64,000 bases of DNA, from positions 434,001 to 498,000 of the forward strand of contig NZ_JAEQMU010000001.1 in the NCBI RefSeq assembly GCF_017908035.1, given 5' to 3'. Source of the DNA: Sphingobacterium tabacisoli (lineage in GTDB: Bacteria; Bacteroidota; Bacteroidia; Sphingobacteriales; Sphingobacteriaceae). The notes under the pieces were generated by a model that saw nothing but the letters and a program-made list of their open reading frames with translations, had not been told where the DNA came from and made no database searches. Of this stretch, positions 45,227 through 54,519 are shown piece by piece (the stretch's first letter is position 1; each line of letters begins with the position of its first letter). A program made the position numbers and the translations under genes.

Positions 45227-46195
45227 ATGAAACGACTCATCCTAAAGATTCTGTTGCTTTTGCTATGGTGTATGCTATCTGCATATCTGATCAATGTATC
45301 GGTCAAGTTGTTCGTCCCTGCCGAGCGTACGGGTAGTCCGACATTTTGGAGTATATATGTGGGCACGGTGGCCCTGATGGTTCTTTATGTAGGGATCATC
45401 AATAAGCTCTACAATGGCATTGTGGCTGTTAAAGTACCCAAGGATAAGGAGTCAGAAATTATTGTATTGGGCAACTACCTGCTATTTGCAATTGCAGTAC
45501 CGCTGCTGATCCACCGTTTGCTGCTACATGTGGGAGTAGTGATCGCGACCAACGGTGAGGTAGGGGTGGAAGATATAGTCCTTAACACGAATTACTGGAA
45601 GGAGGATTTTCCGTTTCTCCTGTTACCGCTATTGTTCACCGCACTCTTTTTCTACTACTGGCCGGAGTACCGTCTTTTTAAGGGCGATAAAGTGAGTGTT
45701 GTCCCTAGACAGGAGGAAGTATCTGTTTTCGACTGGCGCGAGTACCGTCTGCCGAATATGTTGCTCGAACAGCTCCGCAAGGTGTTGGATCCTACGATAT
45801 CGGTAGTAGAGGGCAGAATACGGGTTTTTGATATGGTATTCATCCTCTACGAAAACCAGAACTACTTTGCCGTACTCACCAATGGCGAGAAGTATCTCCT
45901 GCCACGGTTCCGGCCCAGTATGCTGTCGGAATGGCTGCTCGGCTGTTGGTTCGTGCAGATCAATAATGCCGTACGTGTCAATATGCTGTACCTGCAGCGC
46001 CCGCTCGAAGACCGAAAGAACATAATCCTTGACGAGACCGTCGATAATATCCTATTTGATTCCAATGAGAAGTATAGTAGAGAGTTGCTCCGGGTAGGTC
46101 GCAGTGGCACAGAGCATATCAAAGGTTTTTTGAATAATATCCCGACAGTTACGGATCAGGGATGGGAAGAATGGGCCGTGGAGGTGAGGTCGTAA
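45227..46195 (+). CDS. Membrane protein with C-terminal LytTR-type DNA-binding domain
   Basis: 322 residues from the ATG at 45227 (MKRLILKILLLLLWC), chosen over 45152, which would add a basic non-signal stretch. Four membrane helices (about 5-24, 40-62, 82-104, 127-146). The C-terminal region (about 185-290) follows the LytTR pattern: RVFDMVFILYENQNYFAVLT, NGEKYLLPRF, and FVQINNAVRVNMLYLQRP. It is a membrane-anchored one-component regulator of the kind found in Bacteroidota. The 94-bp repeats ahead of this gene and of the lipoprotein gene are candidate target sites. Confidence 0.72.
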   Translation: MKRLILKILLLLLWCMLSAYLINVSVKLFVPAERTGSPTFWSIYVGTVALMVLYVGIINKLYNGIVAVKVPKDKESEIIVLGNYLLFAIAVPLLIHRLLLHVGVVIATNGEVGVEDIVLNTNYWKEDFPFLLLPLLFTALFFYYWPEYRLFKGDKVSVVPRQEEVSVFDWREYRLPNMLLEQLRKVLDPTISVVEGRIRVFDMVFILYENQNYFAVLTNGEKYLLPRFRPSMLSEWLLGCWFVQINNAVRVNMLYLQRPLEDRKNIILDETVDNILFDSNEKYSRELLRVGRSGTEHIKGFLNNIPTVTDQGWEEWAVEVRS

Positions 46196-46600
46196 GAAGT
46201 TATCCTGTTATCGAGTTATTCCCGATAAAAAATCGGGGCTTCGTTTCACTACGCAAGTTATCGAGTGAAGGAGTAAGGATCCTGTCCGTCATTGCGAATG
46301 AAAGTCAACGTCATCGCGAACGAAGGGTGCCTGTCCCGATATTTCGGGAAAGCAATCCCTGGTTTACTTAGAGGTTGCTTCGTACCTCGCAAAGACGAGA
46401 TAGTTTACAAACCGTCATTGCGAATGAAAGTCAACGTCACTGCGAGAAGAGAGGTGCCTTTCCCGCCTGTCCCTGCCTGCCCCGACTTATCGGGGAAAAT
46501 CGGGAACTTATTTCGGGAAAGCAATCTGTTGAGAGGTTATCTTAGCGCACATCGAAATGATAGTAGAATTGTAATACTCTATATCACTTTATGCTGATGT
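46196..46600. repeat. Cluster of dispersed REP-like repeats and hairpins
   Basis: Holds GTTATCGAGT words, the hairpin CCCGATAAAAAATCGGG (46223-46240), and two copies of the CGTCATTGCGA...AAGCAATC...GCAA(T/A)GACG element (46287-46401 and 46410-46545) in different states of decay. The same element flanks the 11-bp array at 31-32.7 kb. The short open frames across this region are by-products of the repeats. Confidence 0.7.
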
Positions 46601-46660
46601 ATAGATCCATCTTGGTCTATCGCAATGTGCGTCTAATTGTTCATAGGCTCACTTTTTTGC

Positions 46661-46694
46661 ATTTGTCCCCAATTTGTCCCCCAATTGTCCCCCC
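46661..46694. repeat. Triple TTGTCCCC direct repeat upstream of the adhesin gene
   Basis: ATTTGTCCCC, AATTTGTCCCCC, AATTGTCCCCCC in direct tandem, with the C run growing by one each time. It lies 125 bp before the adhesin start and may be a regulatory or slippage-prone site. Confidence 0.5.
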
Positions 46695-46818
46695 TCTAAA
46701 ATGCATATTTTATCAAAAAAATATTAGTATTGTGCTCTTATGAAAAGCAGGATTGGCTTAACAATATAATAATCGCTAATCAAACTATTATCTATTTACG
46801 AAAAAAGGGGAATTCTAT

Positions 46819-49800
46819 ATGAATAAAATCAAATTTATTGTTGTCGTAGTCTTGTCAATTCTCGCGAATGCCATGCAGGCGCAGACAAGTACCGAGTCAT
46901 TTGAGACAGAAAGTACTGGAAGCACTAACTTCACGGATAATGGGGTTATATTTAACATCGCCTCTCATGCTGGGACTTTCAAAGTAGCGTCGGTTCCTGG
47001 AAAAGGTTGGAACGGGACAGCAGCAGAAAATAAATTTGTGGATAATAGCGAGGGAGTGCAGAGAAATGCATCATTCAGTATTAAAACCACTTCTAATCTT
47101 TTTAAAGCGAATAATTTCTGGATTTATTTAGCAGGTGCCAATGATAATTTAAATGCGGAGGGAACCCTCACGTTAACAGGGAAATTGAGCGGTGTCACGA
47201 AGTTTTCCACGACTAAAACCGATGGTTTTCAGACCAACTCATCAATAAATAATGGCTATACGAAGATTGATATGACTAATCTTAACAGGCAGAATTATAG
47301 CAATATAGTGATTGACGAATTGGTTATTACTTTAGGTGGGGAGTTTGTGTATGCGGCGATGGATGCTTTCACCTGGGTCAAAGATCCTAATATCGTATTA
47401 TCTACATCTATATCGAACGTGAGTTCCTCATCACCTGATGGAATATATAAAGTTGGGGATGTAATCAGTATACAAGTGAATTTTGATAAGTCAGTTAATG
47501 TGACCGGCATCCCAATTCTAACGTTAGAAACTGGAGTCACCGATCGGGTGATCAATTACGTAAGTGGATCCGGTACAAGTACGCTGACATTCAACTATAC
47601 GGTGCAGCCTGGGGATGTTAGCCCCGATCTGGACTATATCTCGACAAGTGCGCTCTCTTTGAACGGAGGTACCATAAGAGATGGTGACGGGAATAACGCG
47701 ATATTGACACTGCCAGCTCCTGGTAGTGCAGGGTCACTGGGAGCAAATAAAAATATAATAATCGGTTCCGTCAATACTGCTCCGACGATTACTAATCTGA
47801 ATGGAGATGCTGTGGCTTGGCCAGGGGTAGGGAGTACAGTAACGCTTGACGCAAGTGGGAATGCCACTGTAGTGGATGCTGAGCTTGGAGCGCTGAATAA
47901 CGGTAATGGTAATTGGGCGGGGGCAACGCTGACGGTGCAGCGCAACGGTACAGCTGTATCTTCGGATTTCTTTAGTTTCAATACCGTGGGGGCTCTTTTT
48001 ACAGTGAGTGGCAATAACCTACAGGTCGGGGGGCAGACTTTCGCCACGTTTACATTAATGGGGGGTGTATTAAATATTACTTTTACGGGTAGCGCTACGC
48101 CTGCTAATACAGTTTTAGTCAATAGTGTGTTACGGAGTGTCAGCTATCGTAATGATACACCTGCGGGCGATGCTTCTATTCGTTTTACGATTAATGACGG
48201 TTCGATGTCATCAACAGCTAATGTTACTGTGACTTCGGACTCTATTTACATTACAAATACGACAGATACAGGAGTGATCGACCCGAGCAATGGGGTGAGT
48301 TTTTCCGAAGCTGTGGCTATTGCAGCGGCGGATGGAACAGGTAGGCAAACATTGATATTCACTAGTAATCTCACTGGCGGGACACTAACACTGGCAGGAA
48401 ATCTATCTATCGGCGAGTCCTTGACAATAGATGCTAGTGCGGCCAGTGGTTTGACTATTTCTGGCAGTACTATAACGCTCGGTGGGGGGACAACATTGGA
48501 CGTTGTCAATACTCCAGGTACATTGCGTATCAACAGCACACTGTCAGGTACTGGCTCGTTGGCTAAATCGGGTACTGGTACTTTGAATTTGTCGGGTGTC
48601 AATAGCTATACGGGTGCTACGAACGTAGTGGCAGGTAAACTTGCTGCCATTGGAAAATTGGTAGGAAATGTCACTGTGCAGGCTGCCGCTACACTTGCTA
48701 CTGGTATCAATGACAATGTAGGTCTACTGACCATTGAGGGCGATCTGAAGATTGATCCAAATGGAACCTTGGCAGTCAAGATCGATGGTACCACGGCTAG
48801 TACCGGATACGATCAGTTTGTAGTGAAGGGGACTGTTAATATAGGTGGTGCAAGACTAGCTGTGAATCATGCCTACAGCGCCGCACATGGGGATACGTAT
48901 ACTATTATAAATAATGAGGCTTCGGGGGCTATAACGGGTGCGTTTTCCGGTTTGGCAGAAGGGGGGACTTTGACAGCCGGAGGAAACGCTACTCCACTGG
49001 AAGTAAGTTATATCGGTGGTACAGGCAATGATTTTATACTAACGGCAAACGTCAATACTGCTCCGGTACTAGCTACTATCGGTAATAAAACGGTAGACGA
49101 GGAGACCTTACTCACTTTTACGGTCACAGCTACGGATGATGGACTACCGACAAATACATTAACTTATTCGTTGGTCGGTGCACCCACAGGGGCTTCCATC
49201 GATGCAACAACAGGTGTTTTTAAATGGACGCCGACAGAAGCACAAGGACCGGGGTCTTATACTTTCAGCATTTGGGTGTCGGATGGTGTATTGACTGATG
49301 AAGAAACAATAACAGTAACGGTCAATGAGGTGAATACCGCGCCGGTATTAGTGGCTATTGGTAATAAAACGGTAGACGAGGAGACGCTGCTTACTTTTAT
49401 AGTCACAGCAACAGATTCGGATCTGCCTGCAAACACACTGACCTATTCGCTGATCGGTGCGCCTACTGGGGCTTCCATCGATGCTACAACAGGTGTCTTT
49501 ACATGGACACCGACAGAGGCACAGGGACCGGGGTCTTATACTTTCAGGATTCGAGTGTCGGATGGTGCGCTATTTGACGAGGAAGTGATTACGGTAACGG
49601 TCAACGAGGTAAACGTAGCACCTACCATTTCGGGAATTCCTGCTACTACAGTGGATCAGGATGCGACCTATAGTTTTACACCTACGGCAAATGATGTAGA
49701 TGGGAATGCATTAACATTCAGTATAGTCAACAAGCCTAGTTGGGCAACTTTTGATCCTGCTACTGGTAGGTTGACAGGTACACCGCGTAATGCGGATGTG

Positions 49801-52800
49801 GGTACGACCTCAGGAATCGTGATCTCGGTATCCGATGGTGAGCTTACAGCAGGTTTGCCTGCGTTTTCTATTACGGTGGTGAATGTGAACGATGCACCAA
49901 CGATAATCGGTACGCCTGCTACTACGGTGCATCAGGATGCGACCTATAGTTTTATGCCTACGGCAAATGATGTAGATGGGGATGTCTTGACATTCAGTAT
50001 AGTCAATAAGCCTAGTTGGGCAACTTTTGATCCTGCCACTGGTAGGTTGACAGGTACACCGCGTAATGCGGATGTGGGTACAACTTCAGGAATCGTGATA
50101 TCGGTATCCGATGGTGAGCTTACAGCAAGTTTGTCTGCATTTTCTATTACGGTTGTGAATGTGAACGATGCACCGAAGATAGCTGGTATTCCTGCTACTA
50201 CGGTGGATCAGGATGCGACCTATAGTTTTACGCCTACGGCAACTGATGTAGATGGGGATGTCTTGACATTCAGTATAGTCAACAAGCCTAGTTGGGCAAC
50301 TTTTGATCCTGCTACTGGTGGGCTGACAGGTACACCGCGTAATGCGGATGTGGGTACGACCTCAGGAATCGTGATTTCGGTATCTGATGGTACGCTTACA
50401 GCAAGTTTGCCTGCGTTTTCTATTACGGTGGTGAATGTGAACGATGCACCAACCATAACCGGTACGCCTGCTACTACGGTGGATCAGGATGCGACCTATA
50501 GTTTTACGCCTACGGCAAATGATGTAGATGGGGATGTCTTGACCTTCAGTATAGTCAACAAGCCTAGTTGGGCAACTTTTGATCCTGCTACTGGTAGGCT
50601 GACAGGTACACCGCGTAATGCGGATGTGGGTACGACCTCAGGAATCGTGATATCGGTATCCGATGGTGAGCTTATAGCAAGTTTACCTGCGTTTTCTATT
50701 ACGGTGGTGAATGTGAACGATGCGCCAACGATAACCGGTACGCCTGCTACTACGGTGGATCAGGATGCGACCTATAGTTTTACGCCTACGGCAAATGATG
50801 TAGATGGGGATGTCTTGACATTCAGTATAGTCAACAAGCCTAGTTGGGCAACTTTTGATCCTGCTACTGGTAGGTTGAAAGGTACACCGCGCAATGCGGA
50901 TGTGGGTACGACCTCAGGAATTGTGATTTCAGTATCCGATGGTGCGCTTACAGCAGGTTTGCCAGCGTTTTCTATTACGGTGGTGAATGTGAACGATGCG
51001 CCAACCATAACCGGTACGCCTGCTACTACAGTGGATCAGGATGCGACCTATAGTTTTACACCTACGGCAAATGATGTAGATGGGGATGTCTTGACATTCA
51101 GTATAGTCAACAAGCCTAGTTGGGCAACTTTTGATCCTGCTACTGGTAGGCTGACAGGTACACCGCGTAATGCGGATGTGGGTACGACCTCAGGAATCGT
51201 GATCTCGGTATCTGATGGTACGCTTACAGCAAGTTTGCCTGCGTTTTCTATTACGGTGGTGAATGTGAACGATGCACCAACGATAATCGGTACGCCTGCT
51301 ACTACGGTGGATCAGGATGCGACCTATAGTTTTACGCCTACGGCAAATGATGTAGATGGGAATGCATTAACATTCAGTATAGTCAACAAGCCTAGTTGGG
51401 CAACTTTTGATCCTGCTACTGGTAGGCTGACAGGTGCGCCGCGCAATTCTGATGTGGGTACGACCTCAGTAATCGTGATCTCGGTATCTGATGGTACGCT
51501 TACAGCAAGTTTGCCTGCGTTTTCTATTACGGTGGTGAATGTGAACGATGCACCAACGATAATCGGTACGCCTGCTACTACGGTGGATCAGGATGCGACC
51601 TATAGTTTTACACCAACAGCGAATGACGTAGATGGGGATGTCTTGACCTTCAGTATAGTCAACAGGCCTAGTTGGGCAACTTTTAATACGACTACTGGTA
51701 CGCTGACAGGTACGCCGAGCAATTCTGATGTGGGTACGGCCTCGGGAATCGTGATTTCGGTATCCGATGGTACGCTTACAGCAAGTTTGCCTGCGTTTTC
51801 TATTACGGTGGTTACGAAACTGTTTACAGGAGTAGATCTGCCGGATCAAAACTTTACCTACGATGGTACGGCTAAGCAACTGACGCTGCAGGGGATACCG
51901 CCGGCGGGTGCAGATGTGGTTTTTACCAATAATTCGCGTACCAACGCAGGAAGTCAGACTGTTGAAGTGCAATTGACGGCACCGGGGTATACACCGAAGA
52001 GTCTGACGGGACGGTTGACAGTTACCGAAGCTCCATTGTTTGTCTCTGCCGAAGCGAAGAAGAAGGTGTACGGGGAGAATGACCCTGCACTGACGTATGT
52101 TGCTACGGGATTTAAAGGTACGGATGATGTATCGATACTGGTCGGTGGATTAAAACGTGCAACAGGCGAGAATGTCGGTCGTTACGGGATTGAAATAGGC
52201 GACCTAGCAGCAGGAGGCAACTATAACATCAGTTATACAGGTGCTGATCTGACAATTACTAAAGCTGTTTTGTCGGGGCTGAGCCTGCCGGATAAAGACC
52301 TGGTCTACGATGGTACTGTTCAGTCCATCAGGCTAAGTGGTACACTTCCATCTGGAGTAAAGGTGGTCTATGAAAATAATGATAAGGTTAATGCCGGTCG
52401 TTATGAAGTGAAAGCGGTTATAGCAGAGACACCAAACTACTTTGGCGAAACCTTTACAGCAACCTTGTTGATCCGTAAGGCTAAACAGACGATCACCTTT
52501 ATGACACCAGAGGTATTAGGACGTGATGCGGGGAAAGTCGCTCTGGATGTACAGAGTAACAGTGGACTTCCTGTGACATTGACCGGGGATGATCCGATGG
52601 TGGCTACAGTATCGGGAACAGAATTACATGTTCACCGTCTGGGTACGGTGCATATCACGGCTACACAATCCGGCAATGAAAACTATGAAGCAGCAAGTCC
52701 GGTGACGGTTTCGGTACGTGTGGCCAATGATGCTTCGGCACCGTTGCCTATACGTGTGCATCAGGCATTATCGCCAAACGGCGACGGTATCAACGAGTTC

Positions 52801-53013
52801 CTGATTATAGAAGGTATCCGTGATTATCCGGACAATAAGGTGACCATCTTTGATAAGAACGGTTCGGTACTGGCAGAGATCGAGGGCTACGATAACAGGG
52901 ATAAGGTGTTCTTCGGTAGAGATCACCGTGATGGCACGTATTTCTATTATGTCGATGTGAAAGATAATGGCGTATGGAAGCGGGAGAAAGGATATTTTGT
53001 GATTAGGCGGTGA
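46819..53013 (+). CDS. Giant secreted adhesin with Ig-like repeats, MBG domains and CHU_C C-terminus
   Basis: 2064 residues. Signal peptide MNKIKFIVVVVLSILANAMQ. Then a carbohydrate-binding-like N-terminal domain (about 25-195), Ig-like segments (about 200-310), a PATR-type autotransporter repeat (about 585-640, LNLSGVNSYTGATNVVAGK), two cadherin/He_PIG-like domains (about 750-930, ASIDATTGVFKWTPTEAQG), eight 92-residue putative Ig domains (about 940-1665, PATTVDQDATYSF), MBG-type domains (about 1690-1960, VYGENDPALTYVA), and a gliding-motility/T9SS-type CHU_C end (LSPNGDGINEFLIIEG, ending GYFVIRR). Exported by type IX secretion and attached to the surface. The PorP/SprF-like gene follows after 200 bp, the usual partner. 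Confidence 0.9.
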   Translation: MNKIKFIVVVVLSILANAMQAQTSTESFETESTGSTNFTDNGVIFNIASHAGTFKVASVPGKGWNGTAAENKFVDNSEGVQRNASFSIKTTSNLFKANNFWIYLAGANDNLNAEGTLTLTGKLSGVTKFSTTKTDGFQTNSSINNGYTKIDMTNLNRQNYSNIVIDELVITLGGEFVYAAMDAFTWVKDPNIVLSTSISNVSSSSPDGIYKVGDVISIQVNFDKSVNVTGIPILTLETGVTDRVINYVSGSGTSTLTFNYTVQPGDVSPDLDYISTSALSLNGGTIRDGDGNNAILTLPAPGSAGSLGANKNIIIGSVNTAPTITNLNGDAVAWPGVGSTVTLDASGNATVVDAELGALNNGNGNWAGATLTVQRNGTAVSSDFFSFNTVGALFTVSGNNLQVGGQTFATFTLMGGVLNITFTGSATPANTVLVNSVLRSVSYRNDTPAGDASIRFTINDGSMSSTANVTVTSDSIYITNTTDTGVIDPSNGVSFSEAVAIAAADGTGRQTLIFTSNLTGGTLTLAGNLSIGESLTIDASAASGLTISGSTITLGGGTTLDVVNTPGTLRINSTLSGTGSLAKSGTGTLNLSGVNSYTGATNVVAGKLAAIGKLVGNVTVQAAATLATGINDNVGLLTIEGDLKIDPNGTLAVKIDGTTASTGYDQFVVKGTVNIGGARLAVNHAYSAAHGDTYTIINNEASGAITGAFSGLAEGGTLTAGGNATPLEVSYIGGTGNDFILTANVNTAPVLATIGNKTVDEETLLTFTVTATDDGLPTNTLTYSLVGAPTGASIDATTGVFKWTPTEAQGPGSYTFSIWVSDGVLTDEETITVTVNEVNTAPVLVAIGNKTVDEETLLTFIVTATDSDLPANTLTYSLIGAPTGASIDATTGVFTWTPTEAQGPGSYTFRIRVSDGALFDEEVITVTVNEVNVAPTISGIPATTVDQDATYSFTPTANDVDGNALTFSIVNKPSWATFDPATGRLTGTPRNADVGTTSGIVISVSDGELTAGLPAFSITVVNVNDAPTIIGTPATTVHQDATYSFMPTANDVDGDVLTFSIVNKPSWATFDPATGRLTGTPRNADVGTTSGIVISVSDGELTASLSAFSITVVNVNDAPKIAGIPATTVDQDATYSFTPTATDVDGDVLTFSIVNKPSWATFDPATGGLTGTPRNADVGTTSGIVISVSDGTLTASLPAFSITVVNVNDAPTITGTPATTVDQDATYSFTPTANDVDGDVLTFSIVNKPSWATFDPATGRLTGTPRNADVGTTSGIVISVSDGELIASLPAFSITVVNVNDAPTITGTPATTVDQDATYSFTPTANDVDGDVLTFSIVNKPSWATFDPATGRLKGTPRNADVGTTSGIVISVSDGALTAGLPAFSITVVNVNDAPTITGTPATTVDQDATYSFTPTANDVDGDVLTFSIVNKPSWATFDPATGRLTGTPRNADVGTTSGIVISVSDGTLTASLPAFSITVVNVNDAPTIIGTPATTVDQDATYSFTPTANDVDGNALTFSIVNKPSWATFDPATGRLTGAPRNSDVGTTSVIVISVSDGTLTASLPAFSITVVNVNDAPTIIGTPATTVDQDATYSFTPTANDVDGDVLTFSIVNRPSWATFNTTTGTLTGTPSNSDVGTASGIVISVSDGTLTASLPAFSITVVTKLFTGVDLPDQNFTYDGTAKQLTLQGIPPAGADVVFTNNSRTNAGSQTVEVQLTAPGYTPKSLTGRLTVTEAPLFVSAEAKKKVYGENDPALTYVATGFKGTDDVSILVGGLKRATGENVGRYGIEIGDLAAGGNYNISYTGADLTITKAVLSGLSLPDKDLVYDGTVQSIRLSGTLPSGVKVVYENNDKVNAGRYEVKAVIAETPNYFGETFTATLLIRKAKQTITFMTPEVLGRDAGKVALDVQSNSGLPVTLTGDDPMVATVSGTELHVHRLGTVHITATQSGNENYEAASPVTVSVRVANDASAPLPIRVHQALSPNGDGINEFLIIEGIRDYPDNKVTIFDKNGSVLAEIEGYDNRDKVFFGRDHRDGTYFYYVDVKDNGVWKREKGYFVIRR
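49054..49617 (+). repeat. Two tandem 282-bp copies coding He_PIG/cadherin-like domains
   Basis: Two adjacent copies of a unit starting NTAPVLATIGNKTVDEETLL with strong DNA identity, upstream of and distinct from the 276-bp repeats. Confidence 0.7.
49642..51820 (+). repeat. Eight tandem 276-bp repeats inside the adhesin gene
   Basis: Units start near 49642, 49918, 50194, 50470, 50746, 51022, 51298 and 51574, each coding 92 residues (TTVDQDATYSFTPTANDVDG ... FSITVVNVNDAPT). Differences are scattered and shared in mosaic fashion, which suggests gene conversion among copies. The last copy is the most diverged (FNTTTGTLTGTPSNSD). Confidence 0.92.
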
Positions 53014-53214
53014 AGAAGTTAACGAGTGAACAAGTTATCGAGTGAACAAGTTAGGTTGTAAGGTTATAAAAGTTATGGAGGTTATGACTTCCATAACTGT
53101 ATAACTCCTTAACTAAATAATCCCGATGAAAAAACAGGATTCCGATAAACTGGAAGACACCAAGCTCGATAACAACATAACTACATAACCTCCATAACTA
53201 CATAACAATACAAC
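53014..53214. repeat. Short repeats and hairpins between adhesin and PorP-like gene
   Basis: Two copies of a 16-bp unit containing AACGAGTGAACAAG/ATCGAGTGAACAAG, a hairpin GTTATGGAG...CTTCCATAAC, then CATAACTA/CATAACCTC direct repeats running up to the next start codon. The same AGTTATCGAGTGAA word occurs at 46251-46266. Confidence 0.55.
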
Positions 53215-54096
53215 ATGATAACAAAAAAAATAATCATAACCCTATTATCCCTACTGCCACTGTGCGGTATGGCACAGCATGGGGTAAGCTATAACCAATT
53301 TGGCCAGTTGCGCAACAGTTTCAACTCTTCGCTGAGTACGATGGATCAGGGAGGCAGTTTTGCGGCTTTGGGCCGTAGCCAGTGGACCGGTGTGGATGGT
53401 GCGCCCAAATCGGTGTGGGTGTCGGGTCATGGTATGGTGAAGAACCTGGGACTGGCCATAGGAGGGGACTTTAAAAATGCCTCGCTGGGTGTGGTCCGTG
53501 AGAATGAAATTACAGCCTATGCGGCCAAGGCCGTGCAACTTGGGGAGAATGAGTACCTGAGCCTATCTATGGGCGGCGGGCTCTTATTCTATCAGGGCAA
53601 CTACCGTCAGCTGGACGATCAGGATCCGGCTTTCTGGGAGGATGTACGTGGTACGGCAGGCGTACTGAGTGTGAGTACCTCATACTATCAGAAGGATCGA
53701 TTTTACGTTGGGGTGTCCATGCCACGCTTCTCACTGAAACGGAATACAGACCGCGAGTATGAGTTCCGCGATGTGATCTATGTGACGGGCGGTGTGCTGA
53801 TCCATCTGGACGATACTTTCAAGCTGCGTCCTTCATTCCTGGTGAGTCATATGCAGGAGATGTCGCCGCGTTATGATATCAATGCGATGGTCTTTATGGG
53901 GCCGAAGATCGGTCTGGGTATGGGGGTACAGAACCAGGGTGATCTGTCAGGGCTGATGCAGCTCAATTTTGGCAACTTCGGTATAGGCTACAGTTATCAG
54001 TTCAGCGTCAGTGGACATACGCTGAACCAGAAAATATCAACCAATACGCATGAGGTGGGCTTTCGCTATCGCATAGGTGGAATGGGGTTGTTGTAA
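53215..54096 (+). CDS. PorP/SprF-family type IX secretion outer-membrane protein
   Basis: 293 residues. Signal peptide (IIITLLSLLPLCGMAQ), then the PorP/SprF pattern: YNQFGQLRNSFNSSLSTMD at the N-terminus, strands SVWVSGHGMVKNLGLAIGGD, and the end GFRYRIGG. Predicted outer-membrane barrel that helps hold or export CHU_C-type adhesins such as the one encoded just upstream. A single gene after the adhesin is the typical pairing in this phylum. Confidence 0.88.
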   Translation: MITKKIIITLLSLLPLCGMAQHGVSYNQFGQLRNSFNSSLSTMDQGGSFAALGRSQWTGVDGAPKSVWVSGHGMVKNLGLAIGGDFKNASLGVVRENEITAYAAKAVQLGENEYLSLSMGGGLLFYQGNYRQLDDQDPAFWEDVRGTAGVLSVSTSYYQKDRFYVGVSMPRFSLKRNTDREYEFRDVIYVTGGVLIHLDDTFKLRPSFLVSHMQEMSPRYDINAMVFMGPKIGLGMGVQNQGDLSGLMQLNFGNFGIGYSYQFSVSGHTLNQKISTNTHEVGFRYRIGGMGLL

Positions 54097-54290
54097 AAAA
54101 AAATAAAGTTCAGCACAATAATTCAAAATACAGCGCGTTCTTATACTAAAGAGCAACGCAAAAGTCTCCTTAAGTTAGGAGATATAAAATAAATGCTTGA
54201 TTATTATATCCGCAAAGAATAGGCAAAGGGTCTATTTGAAAAAAGAAACTTAGAAACGAAAAAAAAGGATAGCGTAAGAAAGCGAGAAAG

Positions 54291-54322
54291 GGTTCAGATA
54301 TTTCTGAACCCTTTTGCTTTTA
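54291..54322 (+). terminator. Rho-independent terminator
   Basis: GGGTTCAGA, loop TATT, TCTGAACCC, then CTTTT...TTTT. About 195 bp after the PorP-like gene. Confidence 0.85.
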
Positions 54323-54343
54323 TGATTTAGTCTTAATTCAACA

Positions 54344-54371
54344 AAAAAAGGCCCACACTCCTGCGGGCCTA
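54344..54371 (-). terminator. Rho-independent terminator on the minus strand
   Basis: Read on the minus strand: AGGCCCGCAGGAGTGTGGGCCT followed by TTTTTT in the A-run at 54344-54350. It ends the transcript of the exported protein gene at 54520-54945 after its three hairpin repeats. Confidence 0.8.
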
Positions 54372-54385
54372 GGTTGAAACAAAAA

Positions 54386-54519
54386 TCCTCAGTTTGAGGA
54401 TTCCTGAATTCCATTAGCGTAAATTATTTTGAAGACACCTTCAGTTTATTGAAGGTTCCTGAATACCTATTGAAATAAACTCGTTATGAAGACTTCCTCA
54501 GTTTGAGGATTCCTGAATA
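54386..54519 (-). repeat. Three hairpin repeats in the 3' UTR of the downstream gene
   Basis: Copies at about 54386-54409, 54438-54466 and 54495-54520, roughly 54 bp apart. Each has a small stem (CCTCA/TGAGG in copies 1 and 3; CCTTCA/TGAAGG in copy 2) followed by TTCCTGAAT, and two are preceded by GAAGAC. The stem changes on both sides in copy 2, so pairing is kept. They begin right after the stop codon of the minus-strand gene and end before its terminator. Confidence 0.75.

Noticed and set aside
46162..46597. Short ORFs after the LytTR gene
   Set aside because: They consist of dispersed repeat sequence and overlap each other in different frames.
46900..52000. Several long minus-strand open frames opposite the adhesin gene
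   Set aside because: They repeat with the 276-bp units and arise from the codon pattern of the plus-strand repeats; the composition is Val/Thr/Pro shadow-like with no start context.
54386..54519. CRISPR-like array
   Set aside because: Only three imperfect copies, each a small hairpin with varying stem, spacers not unique-looking, and no cas gene in the window.
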